From CAYWEM01 sp964457225 (GTDB lineage Bacteria > Acidobacteriota > Aminicenantia > UBA2199), in contig CAYWEM010000009.1 of the NCBI GenBank assembly GCA_964457225.1, positions 1-64,000 on the forward strand: a stretch of DNA of 64,000 nt, written 5' to 3'. The notes under the pieces are model-generated. The model saw only the letters and a program-made list of their open reading frames with translations, was not told where the DNA came from and ran no database searches. Of this stretch, positions 31,656 to 40,879 are shown piece by piece. Each line of letters opens with the position of its first letter. Positions within the stretch are counted from its first letter, which is position 1. The position numbers and the translations under genes were made by a program.

Positions 31656-32404
31656 GGTGCAGGATATTTCATCTCCGCCAGTTCATGCATGATTATTCCG
31701 GCGGCCACGGCCACGTTCAGGGACTCGGTCGATCTGTTGTGGACGATGCCCAGGCTTGGATAGCGTCCCTGCAGCCGGGGTGGAATTCCCTGCCCTTCAG
31801 AGCCGAACAGGATCAGGAAAGGAGGCTTGATCAGTTTTTTTTCCGGGATGATGGGGTTTTCCTGCCTGCCGGTGAGAAAAACACGGTGACCGGCCCCTGA
31901 AGCCGCGGCCAGCAGGCTGTCGCTTTCCGGCCAAGTGGCCAGGCAGAGGTCAAAAAGTGAAGTCTGGGCCGCGCGCAGAAATTTATCATTGCCGCTGTTG
32001 ACGCTTTTTCCGCACAGCACCACGGCGTCCATGCCGAAAGCGGCGGCCGTGCGGCAAATTGTGCCGGCATTGCCGGGATCCTGCACTTCATGAAGGGCGA
32101 TTATCCTGGAGTGACGCCTGAAATCGATCTTGCCGGTCAACTGCTCGATCACCGCCACGGCCCGCGGCGCTTCTTTCAGCGGGGAAACCTTCCTCATGAC
32201 TTCGGGGCTTACCAGCCAGGTTTCCCGGGCCCGCCAGGAAGAGGGCAGGGTGGTATCCCTCAGCAGGACCAGGAGCGAGACCTCGATGCCCCGTTCCATG
32301 ATGTCCTGAACCAGTTTTTCACCGGCAAAACAGAAAAAGCGGTCGCGTTGCTTCAGGAAATCGCGCAGCCGCTGGTTTTGCCTGGAAACGATTTCAAACG
32401 GCAT
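31652..32404 (-). CDS. TrmH/SpoU-family RNA 2'-O-methyltransferase
   Basis: This 250-aa protein has an N-terminal substrate-binding domain of the RNA 2'-O-ribose methyltransferase type (RFFCFAGEKLVQDIMERGIEVSLL). The SPOUT catalytic domain has motif 1 ALHEVQDPGNAGTICRTAAAFG, motif 2 LILFGSEGQGIP and motif 3 NRSTESLNVAVAAGII, which form the AdoMet knot. It should methylate a ribose in rRNA or tRNA; the target nucleotide is not predictable. It overlaps the radical-SAM gene upstream by 11 nt and queH downstream by 4 nt, so the three are translated from one message. Confidence 0.93.
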   Translation of the reverse strand: MPFEIVSRQNQRLRDFLKQRDRFFCFAGEKLVQDIMERGIEVSLLVLLRDTTLPSSWRARETWLVSPEVMRKVSPLKEAPRAVAVIEQLTGKIDFRRHSRIIALHEVQDPGNAGTICRTAAAFGMDAVVLCGKSVNSGNDKFLRAAQTSLFDLCLATWPESDSLLAAASGAGHRVFLTGRQENPIIPEKKLIKPPFLILFGSEGQGIPPRLQGRYPSLGIVHNRSTESLNVAVAAGIIMHELAEMKYPAP

Positions 32405-34784
32405 GGCGCAGCTCCACTTTCAGTCGATGCAAGCCGGCGGTATTACGCCGTTCCGGATCCAGCAGCCGGTAAATGCGGGAAAACCTCTCCTGGCCGCCGT
32501 CGCTGTAGTCGATCTCCAGTTGCAGGCCGCCGGGAATTGGCCGGGCCTTGTCTACGGGGCCCAGCAGGGAGCCCAGCTCAGGCAGAAATGACTGGGCGTC
32601 GGGGGCCAGGTATTCGTAGCTGATCAGGCCCAGGTCACGTGACAGGCGGCCTGCCTGCGGGCAGAGGATAAACGAATCAAATTGAAAACCGAGGCTGTTG
32701 CGGTTGAGTGCCTGGAGAAAATCGGCCGCCTCACCCCGGTCGGCGATGAAAACCTCTCCGATCTCGCAGGAACTGGTGGCCAGAACCGGCAATGGCGGCA
32801 AAAAAGCCATCTTGATGCGGGGATGAAACCCGGCGGTGAATTGCCAACGCAGTCCCGAAATGCGCAGCAGCCTTTCGATGAGCTGGATGATGGTCAGGTG
32901 TGACAGATAGCGGAAGCGGCCCTCTTTCCGATAAAAAAACCTGGCCCGCCGGAATTCATCTTCCTTCTTCGGGCCCGGCCTGGTCTGGAAAGCGGAGTTT
33001 TTATCAGGAACTGCCGGAGACATCGGGAAATAGCAGGCGCGGCATTGCGGGCATCTTTCCGGGCTGCAGGGCGGACTGGGCAAACAGTCGGCCGCCCGCC
33101 GCCATTCGCTGAGCAAATGGGATTTTTTGTAATTCAGGGCTATGAAGTCCCAGGGGAGTTCCTGGTCGGGGGGAACGGCGTCCAGGAATGGCTTGTCCCG
33201 GCCATCGGTGATGATGTTGTTCCAGTTGTCGAAATTGAATTCTCCATCCCAGGCGGTGAAGTATTCCCCGGCCTGGTAAGCCCGGGCCAGCCAGTCTCCC
33301 ACCCGGTCATCGCCCCGTGAAATGATGGTTTCCACGTGGGCCTTGTTCAGGCAATGAAAATCCAGGTCCAGTTGGCGGTGTCTTTTCAGACGCTTTTTCA
33401 GGAAAGAAACCTTTTCCCTCAATTCGGCCGGGTTTTCTCTGCGGGCCCACTGCAAAGGGGTGTGGGGCTTGGGCACGAATGAAGAAAATGACAGATGCAG
33501 GTGCAGTCCCCGGGTGGGGCCGGCCAGGATCTTTTCCACCAGCAGAACCAGCTTTTCCAGGTCTTCCTGCTCTTCAAAGGGCAGGCCGATCATGAAATAA
33601 AGCTTGAGCCTCTGCCAGCGGTGACGGCGGGCCATTTCCACTCCGGCCAGGATTTCATCGTCGGTGACCTGCTTGTTGATGATCGCGCGCAGTCTTTCCG
33701 AACCCGCTTCCGGAACTATGGTCAACCCGGTATGCCGATAGGATGACACCGTGGCCAGCATTTCCTCGGTGAGCGTGGCCGGCCTGAGGGAGGGCATTGA
33801 AAGAGAGACTCCCTGGGGAAGTACAGCGGGAATTGATCTCAGCAGTTGCTGCAGATAGGGGTAATCGCCTGAACTCAGGGAGGTCAGTGAACAGGTTTCG
33901 TACCCGGTGGCGGCCAGGGCTTCCTCGATGAAGCAGAGTACTCCTCCGGCCGCAACCGGCCTGAAAGGAGCGTAGTAATTCCTGGCCTGGCAGAAGCGGC
34001 AGTTCTGCGGGCAACCCCGGGCGATTTCAACGGCCAGCCGGTTGAACACCGTGTTGCCCAGGGCTACTATTTCATTTGGTTCCCGGCCCGGGGCCATGGT
34101 TTTCAAGGCAACCCGGCGCACGGCGGCCGGAGCCAGGTCGGGAAGGAAGAATCTGCCCCTGAGACTTACCGGGTGCAGGGACGGCAGGTAAAAACCGGGT
34201 TTGCCGTCCAGTTCGCGGAACAGCCGCTCCCGGGGCCAGCCGAGTTCTCGGGCCTGCTTCATCGTTGACACCAGTTGCGGAGCCAGGATTTCACCGTCAC
34301 CGAAGGCGAAAATGTCGATGAAGCGGCGCAGTGGTTCCGGATTGGCCACGGAGATGCCTCCGGCGGCCAGCACGGGATGTTGCCCGGATCTTTGGCCGGC
34401 GAGCAGAGGAATGCGGCTTAATTCCAGCAGCAGGGGGACATTGGTGAAATTCAGTTCGCTGAGCAGTGACAATGAGATCAGGTCAAATTCATGCAGGGGG
34501 GTGCGGGTTTCCAGGGAGAAAAGCGGCTGGCCGCAGTCCAGGAACATTTCCGCGGCCCGGCGTTCGGGCAGAAAAGCCCGCTGGGCATGGACTCCAGGTA
34601 TACGGTTGAGCAGGTGATAGAGGATTTTCAGGCCCTGGTGGCTCATGCCGATTTCGTATTTGTCCGGGAAAACCAGGCAGACGTTCAGTTCTTCCGGCAG
34701 GAAAGGCCGTTTTACGGCATTTATTTCCAGCCCGCTGTAAACCTGGGGATTGGGCAGTCGCGAGATGAATTCGTCCGGGTTCAT
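32394..34784 (-). CDS. Radical SAM protein (TIGR03960 type) fused to DUF2344 domain
   Basis: The protein is 796 aa. The N-terminal part (YEIGMSHQGLKILYHLLNR) and the radical-SAM core with ARGCPQNCRFCQARNYYAPF (C-x3-C-x2-C cluster cysteines) match TIGR03960. The C-terminal 220 residues (RFRYLSHLTIIQLIERLLRI, GFHPRIKMAFLPPLPVLATS) match the TIGR03936/DUF2344 domain, which in other bacteria is fused or encoded next to it. A near-C-terminal CSPERCPQCRAC segment could hold another metal. The reaction is unknown; the family often sits next to RNase E/G and ribosomal protein genes, suggesting an RNA link. Here it overlaps rodA by 4 nt and precedes two RNA-modification genes. Confidence 0.92.
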   Translation of the reverse strand: MNPDEFISRLPNPQVYSGLEINAVKRPFLPEELNVCLVFPDKYEIGMSHQGLKILYHLLNRIPGVHAQRAFLPERRAAEMFLDCGQPLFSLETRTPLHEFDLISLSLLSELNFTNVPLLLELSRIPLLAGQRSGQHPVLAAGGISVANPEPLRRFIDIFAFGDGEILAPQLVSTMKQARELGWPRERLFRELDGKPGFYLPSLHPVSLRGRFFLPDLAPAAVRRVALKTMAPGREPNEIVALGNTVFNRLAVEIARGCPQNCRFCQARNYYAPFRPVAAGGVLCFIEEALAATGYETCSLTSLSSGDYPYLQQLLRSIPAVLPQGVSLSMPSLRPATLTEEMLATVSSYRHTGLTIVPEAGSERLRAIINKQVTDDEILAGVEMARRHRWQRLKLYFMIGLPFEEQEDLEKLVLLVEKILAGPTRGLHLHLSFSSFVPKPHTPLQWARRENPAELREKVSFLKKRLKRHRQLDLDFHCLNKAHVETIISRGDDRVGDWLARAYQAGEYFTAWDGEFNFDNWNNIITDGRDKPFLDAVPPDQELPWDFIALNYKKSHLLSEWRRAADCLPSPPCSPERCPQCRACYFPMSPAVPDKNSAFQTRPGPKKEDEFRRARFFYRKEGRFRYLSHLTIIQLIERLLRISGLRWQFTAGFHPRIKMAFLPPLPVLATSSCEIGEVFIADRGEAADFLQALNRNSLGFQFDSFILCPQAGRLSRDLGLISYEYLAPDAQSFLPELGSLLGPVDKARPIPGGLQLEIDYSDGGQERFSRIYRLLDPERRNTAGLHRLKVELRHAV

Positions 34785-35854
34785 GAGTGGAAATGGTCGG
34801 CCTTGATCCGGAAAATGATGGCCTGGCCGGCGAACAGGGTCATCAGGGATGAACCGCCGTAAGATATAAAGGGCAGGGGAATGCCCATTACCGGCAGTAA
34901 TCCCGTGGCTACCGCAATGTTTATGAACAGCTGGCAGATTATAAGGCCGTTGAAAAGGTAAACGAAATTCAATTCGGTTTCATCGGCGTATTTCCATTTG
35001 AAATGGCGGTAGAAGAAGATAAAAAACATGATCAGCAGCAGGCTGACTCCCAGGAACCCGAATTCTTCACCGAGCACCGAAACGATAAAATCGGTCTGCC
35101 TGGTTGGCAGAAAGCGCAGTTGCGATTGCGAGCCGTTCATGAAACCCTTGCCGCTGAGCCCGCCGGAACCGATGGCGATCTTGGATTGAATGACGTGATA
35201 GCCGCTGGTGTCCTTGTATTTCCATGGGTTGAGAAAGGAAACCAGGCGGTTTTTCTGGTACGGCTTCAGTAAATGGTTCCAGCCCAGGCCGAACCCGGCC
35301 AGGATCAGCAGGGGGATGACTATCAGCACGTTTTTTTTTACCCGCTTGAGCAGGGGAATAACCGCGAAAAAAGTAAGCAGGATGATACCGCCGCCCAGGT
35401 CCGGCTGCATGACTATCAGGGTGACGGGAACCGCTGTCATGATCATGATTTTCAGGAAAACCCGGCCGTTTATCTCTTCGTGGCGGGCCAGGTATTTGGC
35501 CAGGAGCAGGGCCATGACTATTTTCATCACTTCCGAGAACTGGACGTTGAAAAAACCGAATGATACCCAGCGCCTGGTTCCGGCGATGTAGTGGCCGAAA
35601 ACTATCTGTCCGAGCAGGATCATCACCATGAGCAGGTACAGTGTATTCACGTGCCGGAAAATCACCTCAGGCTTGACCAGGAAAACAACGGCGAACACCA
35701 TGAAGGACAGCAGGAGCCAGACCAGCTGGCGCAGGAAATAGTTGTTTTCCAGCATGTGTGAAGCACTGTAAATCAATACCAGGCCCAGCAGGCAGAGAAG
35801 CAGCATCAGGATGAAACCGGTCCGGTCGAAATACTTAACGGCGTTTTTTATCAT
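34781..35854 (-). CDS. rodA: Peptidoglycan glycosyltransferase RodA
   Basis: This 357-aa polytopic membrane protein of the SEDS family has about ten helices. Family landmarks include the GTRRWVSFGFFNVQFSEVMKI segment near the active-site loop, QPDLGGGIILL and MGIPLPFISYGGSSLM near the C-terminus. RodA polymerises lipid II glycan strands in the lateral wall with PBP2 as its transpeptidase partner; the mrdA gene overlaps it by 20 nt upstream. GTRRW and PFISYGGSS make the assignment to the SEDS family secure, and the location in the mre operon favours RodA over FtsW. Confidence 0.96.
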   Translation of the reverse strand: MIKNAVKYFDRTGFILMLLLCLLGLVLIYSASHMLENNYFLRQLVWLLLSFMVFAVVFLVKPEVIFRHVNTLYLLMVMILLGQIVFGHYIAGTRRWVSFGFFNVQFSEVMKIVMALLLAKYLARHEEINGRVFLKIMIMTAVPVTLIVMQPDLGGGIILLTFFAVIPLLKRVKKNVLIVIPLLILAGFGLGWNHLLKPYQKNRLVSFLNPWKYKDTSGYHVIQSKIAIGSGGLSGKGFMNGSQSQLRFLPTRQTDFIVSVLGEEFGFLGVSLLLIMFFIFFYRHFKWKYADETELNFVYLFNGLIICQLFINIAVATGLLPVMGIPLPFISYGGSSLMTLFAGQAIIFRIKADHFHS

Positions 35855-37652
35855 CGAAATAATACCGGTAAATCTGTTTGCTCAGGGGCGCGGCTGCGGC
35901 TCCCCCATCCCCCCCGTTTTCCACCAGCACCACCATGGCGATCCGGGGATTGTCCCGAGGGGCGAAAGAGACGAACCAGGAATGAGGTTTAAACCTCTTC
36001 TGCTTGCTCAGGATCTTGTAGTTTGGATTGTCCTTGGCGATGATCTGGGCGGTTCCGGTTTTCCCGCAAATGTCGAGACCTTCGATCCGGGCCCCCCTGG
36101 CCGTGCCTTCGTTGTTCACCGCGGCATGCAGTCCGCTGATCACGGTTTCGAAATGTTCAGGGTTGATGGGAATGCTCGATTCGCCGCCGGTCCTGGTGAA
36201 TACAGCACGGCCCTGGTTTTCAATCCGCTGCACCAGGTGCAGTTCAGGCTTGCGACCGCGCAGGGCCACGGTGGCGATCATGGTCAGCATCTGGGCCGGG
36301 GTGATGGAAATCGAACCCTGTCCTATGGCCGCGGAAATCGTTTCACCCGGAAACCATTTTTGATTGAAGGTTCTCATTTTCCAGGCGCTGTCGGGAATAA
36401 GACCGGCGGCCTCGTGGGGCAGGTCCAGGCCGGTTTTTTCTCCCAGTCCCAGCATGTTTGCATAACGGGCGATATCGTCGATGTCCAGTTTCCGGCCGAG
36501 CTGGTAGAAGTAAACATTGCATGAATCGGCCAGGGCGGAAACGAGGTTGACCTGGCCGTGACCGAAGCTGTTCCAGCAGTTGAAGTAACGATCGTAAATC
36601 TGGATCCCGCCTGAACAGAAGACGGTATTCCTTTGATTGACGATGTTTTCCTGCAGGGCGGCCAGGGCGACGATTATCTTGAAAGTGGAACCCGGTGGGT
36701 AACGGCCTTGAATAAAGCGGTTCTGCAGGGGGTATTCCGGGTTGTCGGCCAGGGAGAGCCAGGTATGCTGCTCCATGGTGCCGGTGAAAAAATCGGGAGA
36801 GAAATCAGGCTTGCTGGCCAGGGCCAGCAGGCCTCCGTCCTTGAGGTCAACCACGGCGATGCAGCCTTTTTCGGGAAACAGCAGGTCTTCCACGAATTGC
36901 TGCAGTTCCAGATCGATGGTCAGGTGAAGTGTTTCACCGATCTGGGGTTTGTGCGTTTCCAGGACCTGCTGCACCTTCTCGATGCTGTCCTTGATAACCA
37001 GCTGGTATCCTTTCCGTCCGCGCAGGTTTTCTTCGTATTGCCTTTCCAATCCGGAGCGGCCGATCCTGTCTCCCAGGCGGTAAGCCGAAAAATCTTCCTG
37101 CCGGAGCTCATCATCGGATATTTCCGAAAGGTATCCGAGTAAATGGGAGGCCAGTGTGGCATTTGGAAAAGCACGCATCGGCTCGGTTTCGATCTTGAAT
37201 TCGGGATACTTTTCTTCCCGGCTCAGAATGTAAATAACTTGCTCAAGGGGCAGGTTGTGCTGAATGGGAATCGGGAAAAAAAGCGGGTAGCGGTTGTAGC
37301 GGCGCAGGATGCCTGTGACCTGTTCCGTGGTTTTACCGCTGAAGTGCGCCGCCAGGGAAATACTCTGCTGCAGGTCGACCACGTTCTCACGCACCAGAGT
37401 CAGGGAAAAATTGATGCGGTTTTCGGCCATGATTTTCCCGTTGCGGTCAAGGATGAGGCCCCTCGGAGCGTTCAGATCGAGTTTACGGGATATGTTTTTC
37501 AGGGCCAGTTCGGTGTACTTGTGATGGTTGATTATCTGGGTTTGCCAGAAGACAAAGAACAATATTCCCCAGATCAGGGCCAGGATCACCCTGGCCCTGA
37601 TCGACAGCCTTTTGATGTCGGCCAGGGTTAGTTTACGTTTTCTAAGGTACAT
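35835..37652 (-). CDS. mrdA: Penicillin-binding protein 2 (class B transpeptidase)
   Basis: The protein is 605 aa, with a single N-terminal membrane helix (about 20-40) after a basic cytoplasmic tail. A pedestal/dimerisation domain (RGLILDRNGKIMAENR; SGLERQYEENLRG) is followed by the transpeptidase domain with all three motifs: S322-x-x-K325 (PGSTFK), S377-C-N379 and K531-T-G533. It crosslinks peptidoglycan in the periplasm with RodA for cell elongation. It overlaps mreD by 11 nt and rodA by 20 nt. No active-site change is visible. Confidence 0.97.
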   Translation of the reverse strand: MYLRKRKLTLADIKRLSIRARVILALIWGILFFVFWQTQIINHHKYTELALKNISRKLDLNAPRGLILDRNGKIMAENRINFSLTLVRENVVDLQQSISLAAHFSGKTTEQVTGILRRYNRYPLFFPIPIQHNLPLEQVIYILSREEKYPEFKIETEPMRAFPNATLASHLLGYLSEISDDELRQEDFSAYRLGDRIGRSGLERQYEENLRGRKGYQLVIKDSIEKVQQVLETHKPQIGETLHLTIDLELQQFVEDLLFPEKGCIAVVDLKDGGLLALASKPDFSPDFFTGTMEQHTWLSLADNPEYPLQNRFIQGRYPPGSTFKIIVALAALQENIVNQRNTVFCSGGIQIYDRYFNCWNSFGHGQVNLVSALADSCNVYFYQLGRKLDIDDIARYANMLGLGEKTGLDLPHEAAGLIPDSAWKMRTFNQKWFPGETISAAIGQGSISITPAQMLTMIATVALRGRKPELHLVQRIENQGRAVFTRTGGESSIPINPEHFETVISGLHAAVNNEGTARGARIEGLDICGKTGTAQIIAKDNPNYKILSKQKRFKPHSWFVSFAPRDNPRIAMVVLVENGGDGGAAAAPLSKQIYRYYFDDKKRR

Positions 37653-38118
37653 TCAGGTGTTCACGGATCGCTTTGATACTGGTCAGTATAAGGGCCAGGC
37701 CGGCCGTACTCAGCGGCTGAACGACCAGAATCCGCAGTGCCGGCTGCAGGCCGGAGATGTGGTACAGGAAAAAAACCGCCATGACATTGGCCAGCAACAA
37801 GCCGAAAAGAACAGTCAGAAAGACGAAGATTCTCTTTCGCAAATCTATCATCCTGGCCGCTTCGTAAACCAGGAATGAAACCAGGATCCGCGAAAATGAA
37901 AAGACTCCGATTATCCCGCCGCTCAGGTAATCGGTCAGCAGGCCGAGTGCGGTTGCGGTAAGCATGGTCCTGGAGAAGGAATAAACGACCGCCGCGTGCA
38001 TGATGATCAGGAAGAAGAAATCGATGTTCAGGGCGGCGGAAAAATCGTGTTGCCTGCTGATGAACTGGGCCAGGAAGAGGAGGGCGAAGGCGGTGAACCT
38101 GATTCTAGTTGTTTTCAT
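37642..38118 (-). CDS. mreD: Rod-shape-determining protein MreD
   Basis: This 158-aa membrane protein has five or so hydrophobic helices. As usual for MreD there is little strong sequence signature; NIDFFFLIIMHAAVVYSFSRTM and LLTDYLSGGIIGVFSFSRIL fit the family pattern of a conserved D-x-x-S/F-G segment. Identification rests mainly on size, topology and position between mreC and mrdA, with 14- and 11-nt overlaps. MreD helps link the MreB filament to the wall-synthesis complex at the inner membrane. Confidence 0.9.
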   Translation of the reverse strand: MKTTRIRFTAFALLFLAQFISRQHDFSAALNIDFFFLIIMHAAVVYSFSRTMLTATALGLLTDYLSGGIIGVFSFSRILVSFLVYEAARMIDLRKRIFVFLTVLFGLLLANVMAVFFLYHISGLQPALRILVVQPLSTAGLALILTSIKAIREHLNVP

Positions 38119-38929
38119 TGGGCAGAACCAGCAGGTGTTTCAGTGGTTTGTCAACAAAATAGGGTTTTACCCTGATTATTTGAGTCAGAAAGTCTTTTTC
38201 AATGCTTATCACCCGGCCTATGGGCAGGTACGGCGGAAAGATCTGGTCTGTCCCGGAAGTGATGACCTGGGTGCCGATGTGGACCAGCTTGTTTTCAATC
38301 AGGTATTTGAAAAGGCATACCGTGGTGTTGGTGCCGCTGAGAAAACCCTCCAGCAAATCATCCCTGAGATAGGCCCCGACGCCTCCTGCGGGACTGGTAA
38401 TGAGCCGGACGGTCGCCGACATCGGCGAGATCGGGTGAACTATCCTGCCGACCAGGTCACCATCACGGTTTACCACGGTGTCATTTTCACTGATTCCATG
38501 GCCGGTTCCCCGGTCAATGGTCAATGAATGCAGGGGGAAATTTGCATCCACCGCGATGACATTGGCCAGAACAAAAACGGGCAATTCCTTTCTGATTCCC
38601 TGCAGGGCCTGATAATCACGCAGGTGGCGCTGCAGTCGATAGTGCTCCAGTTTCAGCTTCAGGTTTTCAGCGCGTAAATCCTGGTATTTCCGGTATATGC
38701 CCTTTAAAAAAAGGTGTTTGCGGAACCACTCGCCGACCGCCTGGACCGAATGATTTGCCGCCACCTGGAACGGTGATGCAGCCGTGGCCATGACCGTGGC
38801 CAGCAGGGTTTTATTGTTCCTGAGCACGATCTGGGAAGAAATCAGCAGCAGGTGCAGAAAGAGCAAAGCCGTCAATACCGCGACTTTTCTTTCAAAGCTT
38901 GATTCCAGTTCTTTTTTAAAGAACGGCAT
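38105..38929 (-). CDS. mreC: Rod-shape-determining protein MreC
   Basis: The protein is 274 aa, with one N-terminal membrane helix (about 15-37), a short coiled coil (KYQDLRAENLKLKLEHYRLQ) and the periplasmic beta-domain: ANVIAVDANFPLHSLTIDRG, ENDTVVNRDGDLVGRIVHPI and VITSGTDQIFPPYLPIGRVI, all typical MreC landmarks. MreC connects MreB with PBP2 and RodA and activates elongation. It overlaps mreB by 14 nt and mreD by 14 nt. Confidence 0.95.
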   Translation of the reverse strand: MPFFKKELESSFERKVAVLTALLFLHLLLISSQIVLRNNKTLLATVMATAASPFQVAANHSVQAVGEWFRKHLFLKGIYRKYQDLRAENLKLKLEHYRLQRHLRDYQALQGIRKELPVFVLANVIAVDANFPLHSLTIDRGTGHGISENDTVVNRDGDLVGRIVHPISPMSATVRLITSPAGGVGAYLRDDLLEGFLSGTNTTVCLFKYLIENKLVHIGTQVITSGTDQIFPPYLPIGRVISIEKDFLTQIIRVKPYFVDKPLKHLLVLPNENN

Positions 38930-39941
38930 TCCCGATCTTTTCCAGCAGATCTATGTTGTCCAGGATTTTACCGGCACCAAGCACGACTGCTGAAAGCGGA
39001 TCATCGGCCAGGAAAATCGGCAGGGATGTTTCTTCACGCAGTCTCTTATCCAGGTTTTTCAACAAGGCTCCGCCTCCGGATATGATAATGCCCCGGTCGA
39101 CGATGTCGGCCGACAGCTCCGGAGGGGTCTTTTCCAGGGTGTTTTTGACCGTTTCAACCAGGGTCTGGACAACTCCTTCCAGGGCTTCGCGTATTTCTGT
39201 GTCGCTTACGGTGATGGTGCGGGGGATACCGACGGCCAGGTCGCGCCCCTTGATTTCCATTTCCAGCGGATGATCCAGCGGGTAGGCCGAGCCGATCTGA
39301 ATTTTTATCATTTCAGCGGTTTTTTCCCCGATCAGGAGATTGTATTTCTTTTTAAGGTACTGAATTATGGATTCATCCATTTCATTGCTGGCTACCCGGA
39401 CCGATTTTGAAATGACTATTCCGGAAAGCGAAATTACGGCAACATCGGTTGTGCCGCCGCCTATATCGACGATCATGTTCCCGCCGGGCTCGGTTATCGG
39501 CAGGTCTGCTCCGATGGCCGAAGCCATGGCCTGTTCGACCAGGTAAACCTCGCTGGCCTTGGCCCGCAGGGCGGCGTCGCGCACGGCCCGGCGTTCCACC
39601 TGGGTTATTTCCGAGGGAATGCCGATTACGATTTTGGGTTTCAGAAACTGGCTGCCGCTCTTGGTTTTCTTGATAAAGAACTCAAGCATTTTCTCGGTGG
39701 TGTCGAAATCGGCGATCACCCCGTCTTTCATCGGTCTGATGGCTACTATGTTGGCCGGAGTTTTTCCGAGCATGTTCTTGGCTTCGGTTCCGACGGCCTG
39801 AATTTTCCCGGTGCGGATATCTACCGCCACCATTGAGGGTTCGCGGATGACTATGCCTTTACCGCGCAGGTATACCAGGGTATTGGCTGTTCCCAGATCA
39901 ATGGCCAGGTCTGATGAAAAGTAGTTGTAAAGCTTAGACAT
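38916..39941 (-). CDS. mreB: Actin-like cell-shape protein MreB
   Basis: MreB of 341 aa counted from Met 39941 (MSKLYNYF), the usual family start; an in-frame ATG lies three codons earlier at 39950. ATP-binding landmarks are DLAIDLGTANTLVY (phosphate 1), VDIGGGTTDVAVISL (phosphate 2) and ISGGGALLKNLDKRL (adenosine motif). It polymerises under the inner membrane and directs wall synthesis, giving a rod shape. It starts the classical mreBCD-mrdA-rodA order and overlaps the end of the GGDEF gene upstream by 8 nt, coupling shape control to c-di-GMP. Confidence 0.97.
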   Translation of the reverse strand: MSKLYNYFSSDLAIDLGTANTLVYLRGKGIVIREPSMVAVDIRTGKIQAVGTEAKNMLGKTPANIVAIRPMKDGVIADFDTTEKMLEFFIKKTKSGSQFLKPKIVIGIPSEITQVERRAVRDAALRAKASEVYLVEQAMASAIGADLPITEPGGNMIVDIGGGTTDVAVISLSGIVISKSVRVASNEMDESIIQYLKKKYNLLIGEKTAEMIKIQIGSAYPLDHPLEMEIKGRDLAVGIPRTITVSDTEIREALEGVVQTLVETVKNTLEKTPPELSADIVDRGIIISGGGALLKNLDKRLREETSLPIFLADDPLSAVVLGAGKILDNIDLLEKIGNAVL

Positions 39942-40854
39942 TATTCCCATTTATGTTCTCCCTGAAAATTTGAATTCCATTTTTACCTTTTCTCTTGACC
40001 ATGTACATGGCTTGATCCGCTCTCCTGATTATGGTTTCCGCGTCTTGATCGTCTTTACGGCAGGCCGTGATGCCGAAACTGACGGTTATGGCCAGGTTCA
40101 ATCCCCGGGAGGCCAGAAAGCGGTGCCGGTTGATCATTTCGCTCAAACGGGAGCAAACCTGCAGAGCCTTCTGCTCGTCGGTGCGCATCAGCAGGAATAC
40201 GAATTCATCGCCTCCGAAGCGGGCGACCACGTCGCATTTGCGCAGAGCCCGCCCCAGGATTTCCGCGAACTCCTTGAGCAGGTTTGAACCGGTCAGGTGG
40301 CCGAACGACTCGTTGATGTCCTTGAGGCCGTCGATATCCAGGAAAACCAGTGAAAAAACGGTTCCCAACAGCCGGTTCTGCTCTATTTCCTGGTTTATCA
40401 GGCTTTTCAGAGTGTTCTGGTTCAGCAGGGAGGTCAGGTCGTCATGCTGCAGGGCGGTTTCCAGTTCTTCGATTTGCAGCAGCAGCAGCACGTGGTTGAA
40501 GAAAACGTCAAGCAGTCCGGACCATGCTTCTTTGGTCAGGAGGTCGGCCGTACTTGATTTCGCCAGGATGGCCCGCACTTTGAAAGAGCCGATCCGGCCT
40601 TTAAAAAAAACATGGTCATCGGAAAAACGGAGCGCGGGTCGCTTTTTCCCGGAATCAGGTCCGGCGGAGGCCGTTTTCCGGCAATTGCCGGTACTGAATG
40701 AAAAGCGGGCCTGCCTGGTTTCATCGTTGATCTTGATTTTAATCCCCTGCAAAGACAGGTCGGGAAGAAATTCCTGCTTCAGAAACATCGGCAGTTCGGC
40801 GATTCTCGGCACCGAAGTGATTTTTGTCAGGATGTCAAGCAGATCGACGGTCAA
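39934..40854 (-). CDS. Diguanylate cyclase (GGDEF) without membrane segments
   Basis: The protein is 306 aa and soluble. The N-terminal 125 residues form an unassigned domain (PMFLKQEFLPDLSLQG, HVFFKGRIGSFKVRAILAKS). A short helix (LLLLQIEELETALQHDDLTSLLN) leads to the GGDEF domain with LDIDGLKDINESFGHLTGS and intact active site GGDEF at 214-218. RKCD at 205-208 stands five residues ahead, the R-x-x-D inhibitory site, so it should make c-di-GMP from two GTP with product feedback. It precedes mreB with overlap, and the FecR-like gene lies 25 nt upstream. Regulation of elongation or surface growth through c-di-GMP is a plausible inference. Confidence 0.93.
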   Translation of the reverse strand: MTVDLLDILTKITSVPRIAELPMFLKQEFLPDLSLQGIKIKINDETRQARFSFSTGNCRKTASAGPDSGKKRPALRFSDDHVFFKGRIGSFKVRAILAKSSTADLLTKEAWSGLLDVFFNHVLLLLQIEELETALQHDDLTSLLNQNTLKSLINQEIEQNRLLGTVFSLVFLDIDGLKDINESFGHLTGSNLLKEFAEILGRALRKCDVVARFGGDEFVFLLMRTDEQKALQVCSRLSEMINRHRFLASRGLNLAITVSFGITACRKDDQDAETIIRRADQAMYMVKRKGKNGIQIFRENINGNNV

Positions 40855-40879
40855 ATTGGCGCCTCAAAAACATAAGCAA